Source of the DNA: an archaeon
GTDB lineage: Archaea > Methanobacteriota > Methanobacteria > Methanobacteriales > Methanobacteriaceae
Length of the DNA stretch: 5,745 bases
NCBI GenBank assembly: GCA_024409185.1
Contig: JAKSUD010000061.1
Location: 1-5,745 of the forward strand
Direction: 5' to 3'
Shown: positions 5,671 through 5,745 of the stretch, in pieces
How positions within the stretch are numbered: the stretch's first letter is position 1
Layout: every line of letters starts with the position of its first letter
Program-made: the position numbers and the translations under genes
Notes under the pieces: generated by a model
Database searches by the model: none
What the model saw: only the letters and a program-made list of their open reading frames with translations
Told to the model about the DNA's origin: nothing

Positions 5671-5745
5671 GTTCAACCTCTATCATTTACTCTTATAATT
5701 TTATTATTTATTAAAACATTATATTATCTTATTATACTATAAATT
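5671..5745 (-). promoter_or_regulatory. Upstream region and ribosome binding site of the glycosyltransferase gene
   Basis: Read on the minus strand, GAGGT at 5680-5676 lies five bases before the ATG. Further upstream the sequence is almost pure A/T, with several TATA-like stretches (for example TTTATAG near the window edge at about 5737-5743). None can be singled out as the promoter. The region is cut by the window end, so whether another gene lies upstream in the same operon cannot be seen. Confidence 0.4.

Noticed and set aside
5510..5698. 62-residue open frame on the plus strand
   Set aside because: It is antisense to the start of the glycosyltransferase gene, whose catalytic motifs are clear in the other frame.
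1..5745. CRISPR array, tRNA/rRNA genes, insertion sequence, toxin-antitoxin or phage defence system
   Set aside because: No regularly spaced repeats, no cloverleaf or GC-rich RNA gene, and no transposase or defence-type protein were seen. All long reading frames are accounted for by the four annotated genes.

Overview
The window looks like ordinary chromosomal DNA from a very AT-rich euryarchaeal methanogen, most likely of the order Methanobacteriales (Methanobrevibacter- or Methanosphaera-like). This rests on a full-length archaeal-type CTP-dependent riboflavin kinase, AGGTG-type ribosome binding sites exactly 5 nt before the start codons, Asn/Lys/Ile-rich proteins, very AT-rich spacers with T-tract gene ends, and a probable surface domain rich in N-glycosylation sequons. 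The genus is an inference.

Left half, plus strand: gatA (139-1518), the amidase subunit of the tRNA-dependent amidotransferase GatCAB, ends in a strong hairpin/T-tract terminator (1599-1642). After a short spacer comes a 559-residue CobB/CobQ-like protein (1696-3375). Its glutamine amidotransferase domain is at the N-terminus and its P-loop synthetase domain at the C-terminus, the reverse of the usual order in this family. Its interdomain linker carries an in-frame duplicated segment. A long hairpin followed by T tracts (3403-3464) closes this gene.

Right half, minus strand, convergent with the left half: a 569-residue membrane glycosyltransferase (3961-5670) is followed 47 bp downstream by ribK (3533-3913). 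The glycosyltransferase has a cytoplasmic catalytic domain resembling glucosyl-3-phosphoglycerate synthase, then three membrane segments, then an outward-facing C-terminal domain holding all seven of its sequons. The two genes are close enough to share a transcript.

The four genes do not form an evident pathway. They cover tRNA-dependent amidation, an ATP- and glutamine-dependent amidation of unknown target, FMN synthesis, and surface or envelope glycosylation. No tRNA, rRNA, CRISPR array, transposon or phage gene is visible. The points most worth following are the swapped domain order and repeat-bearing linker of the CobB/CobQ-like protein, the unusual architecture of the glycosyltransferase, and the TTCG-containing sequence shared by the linker and the two gene-end hairpins.
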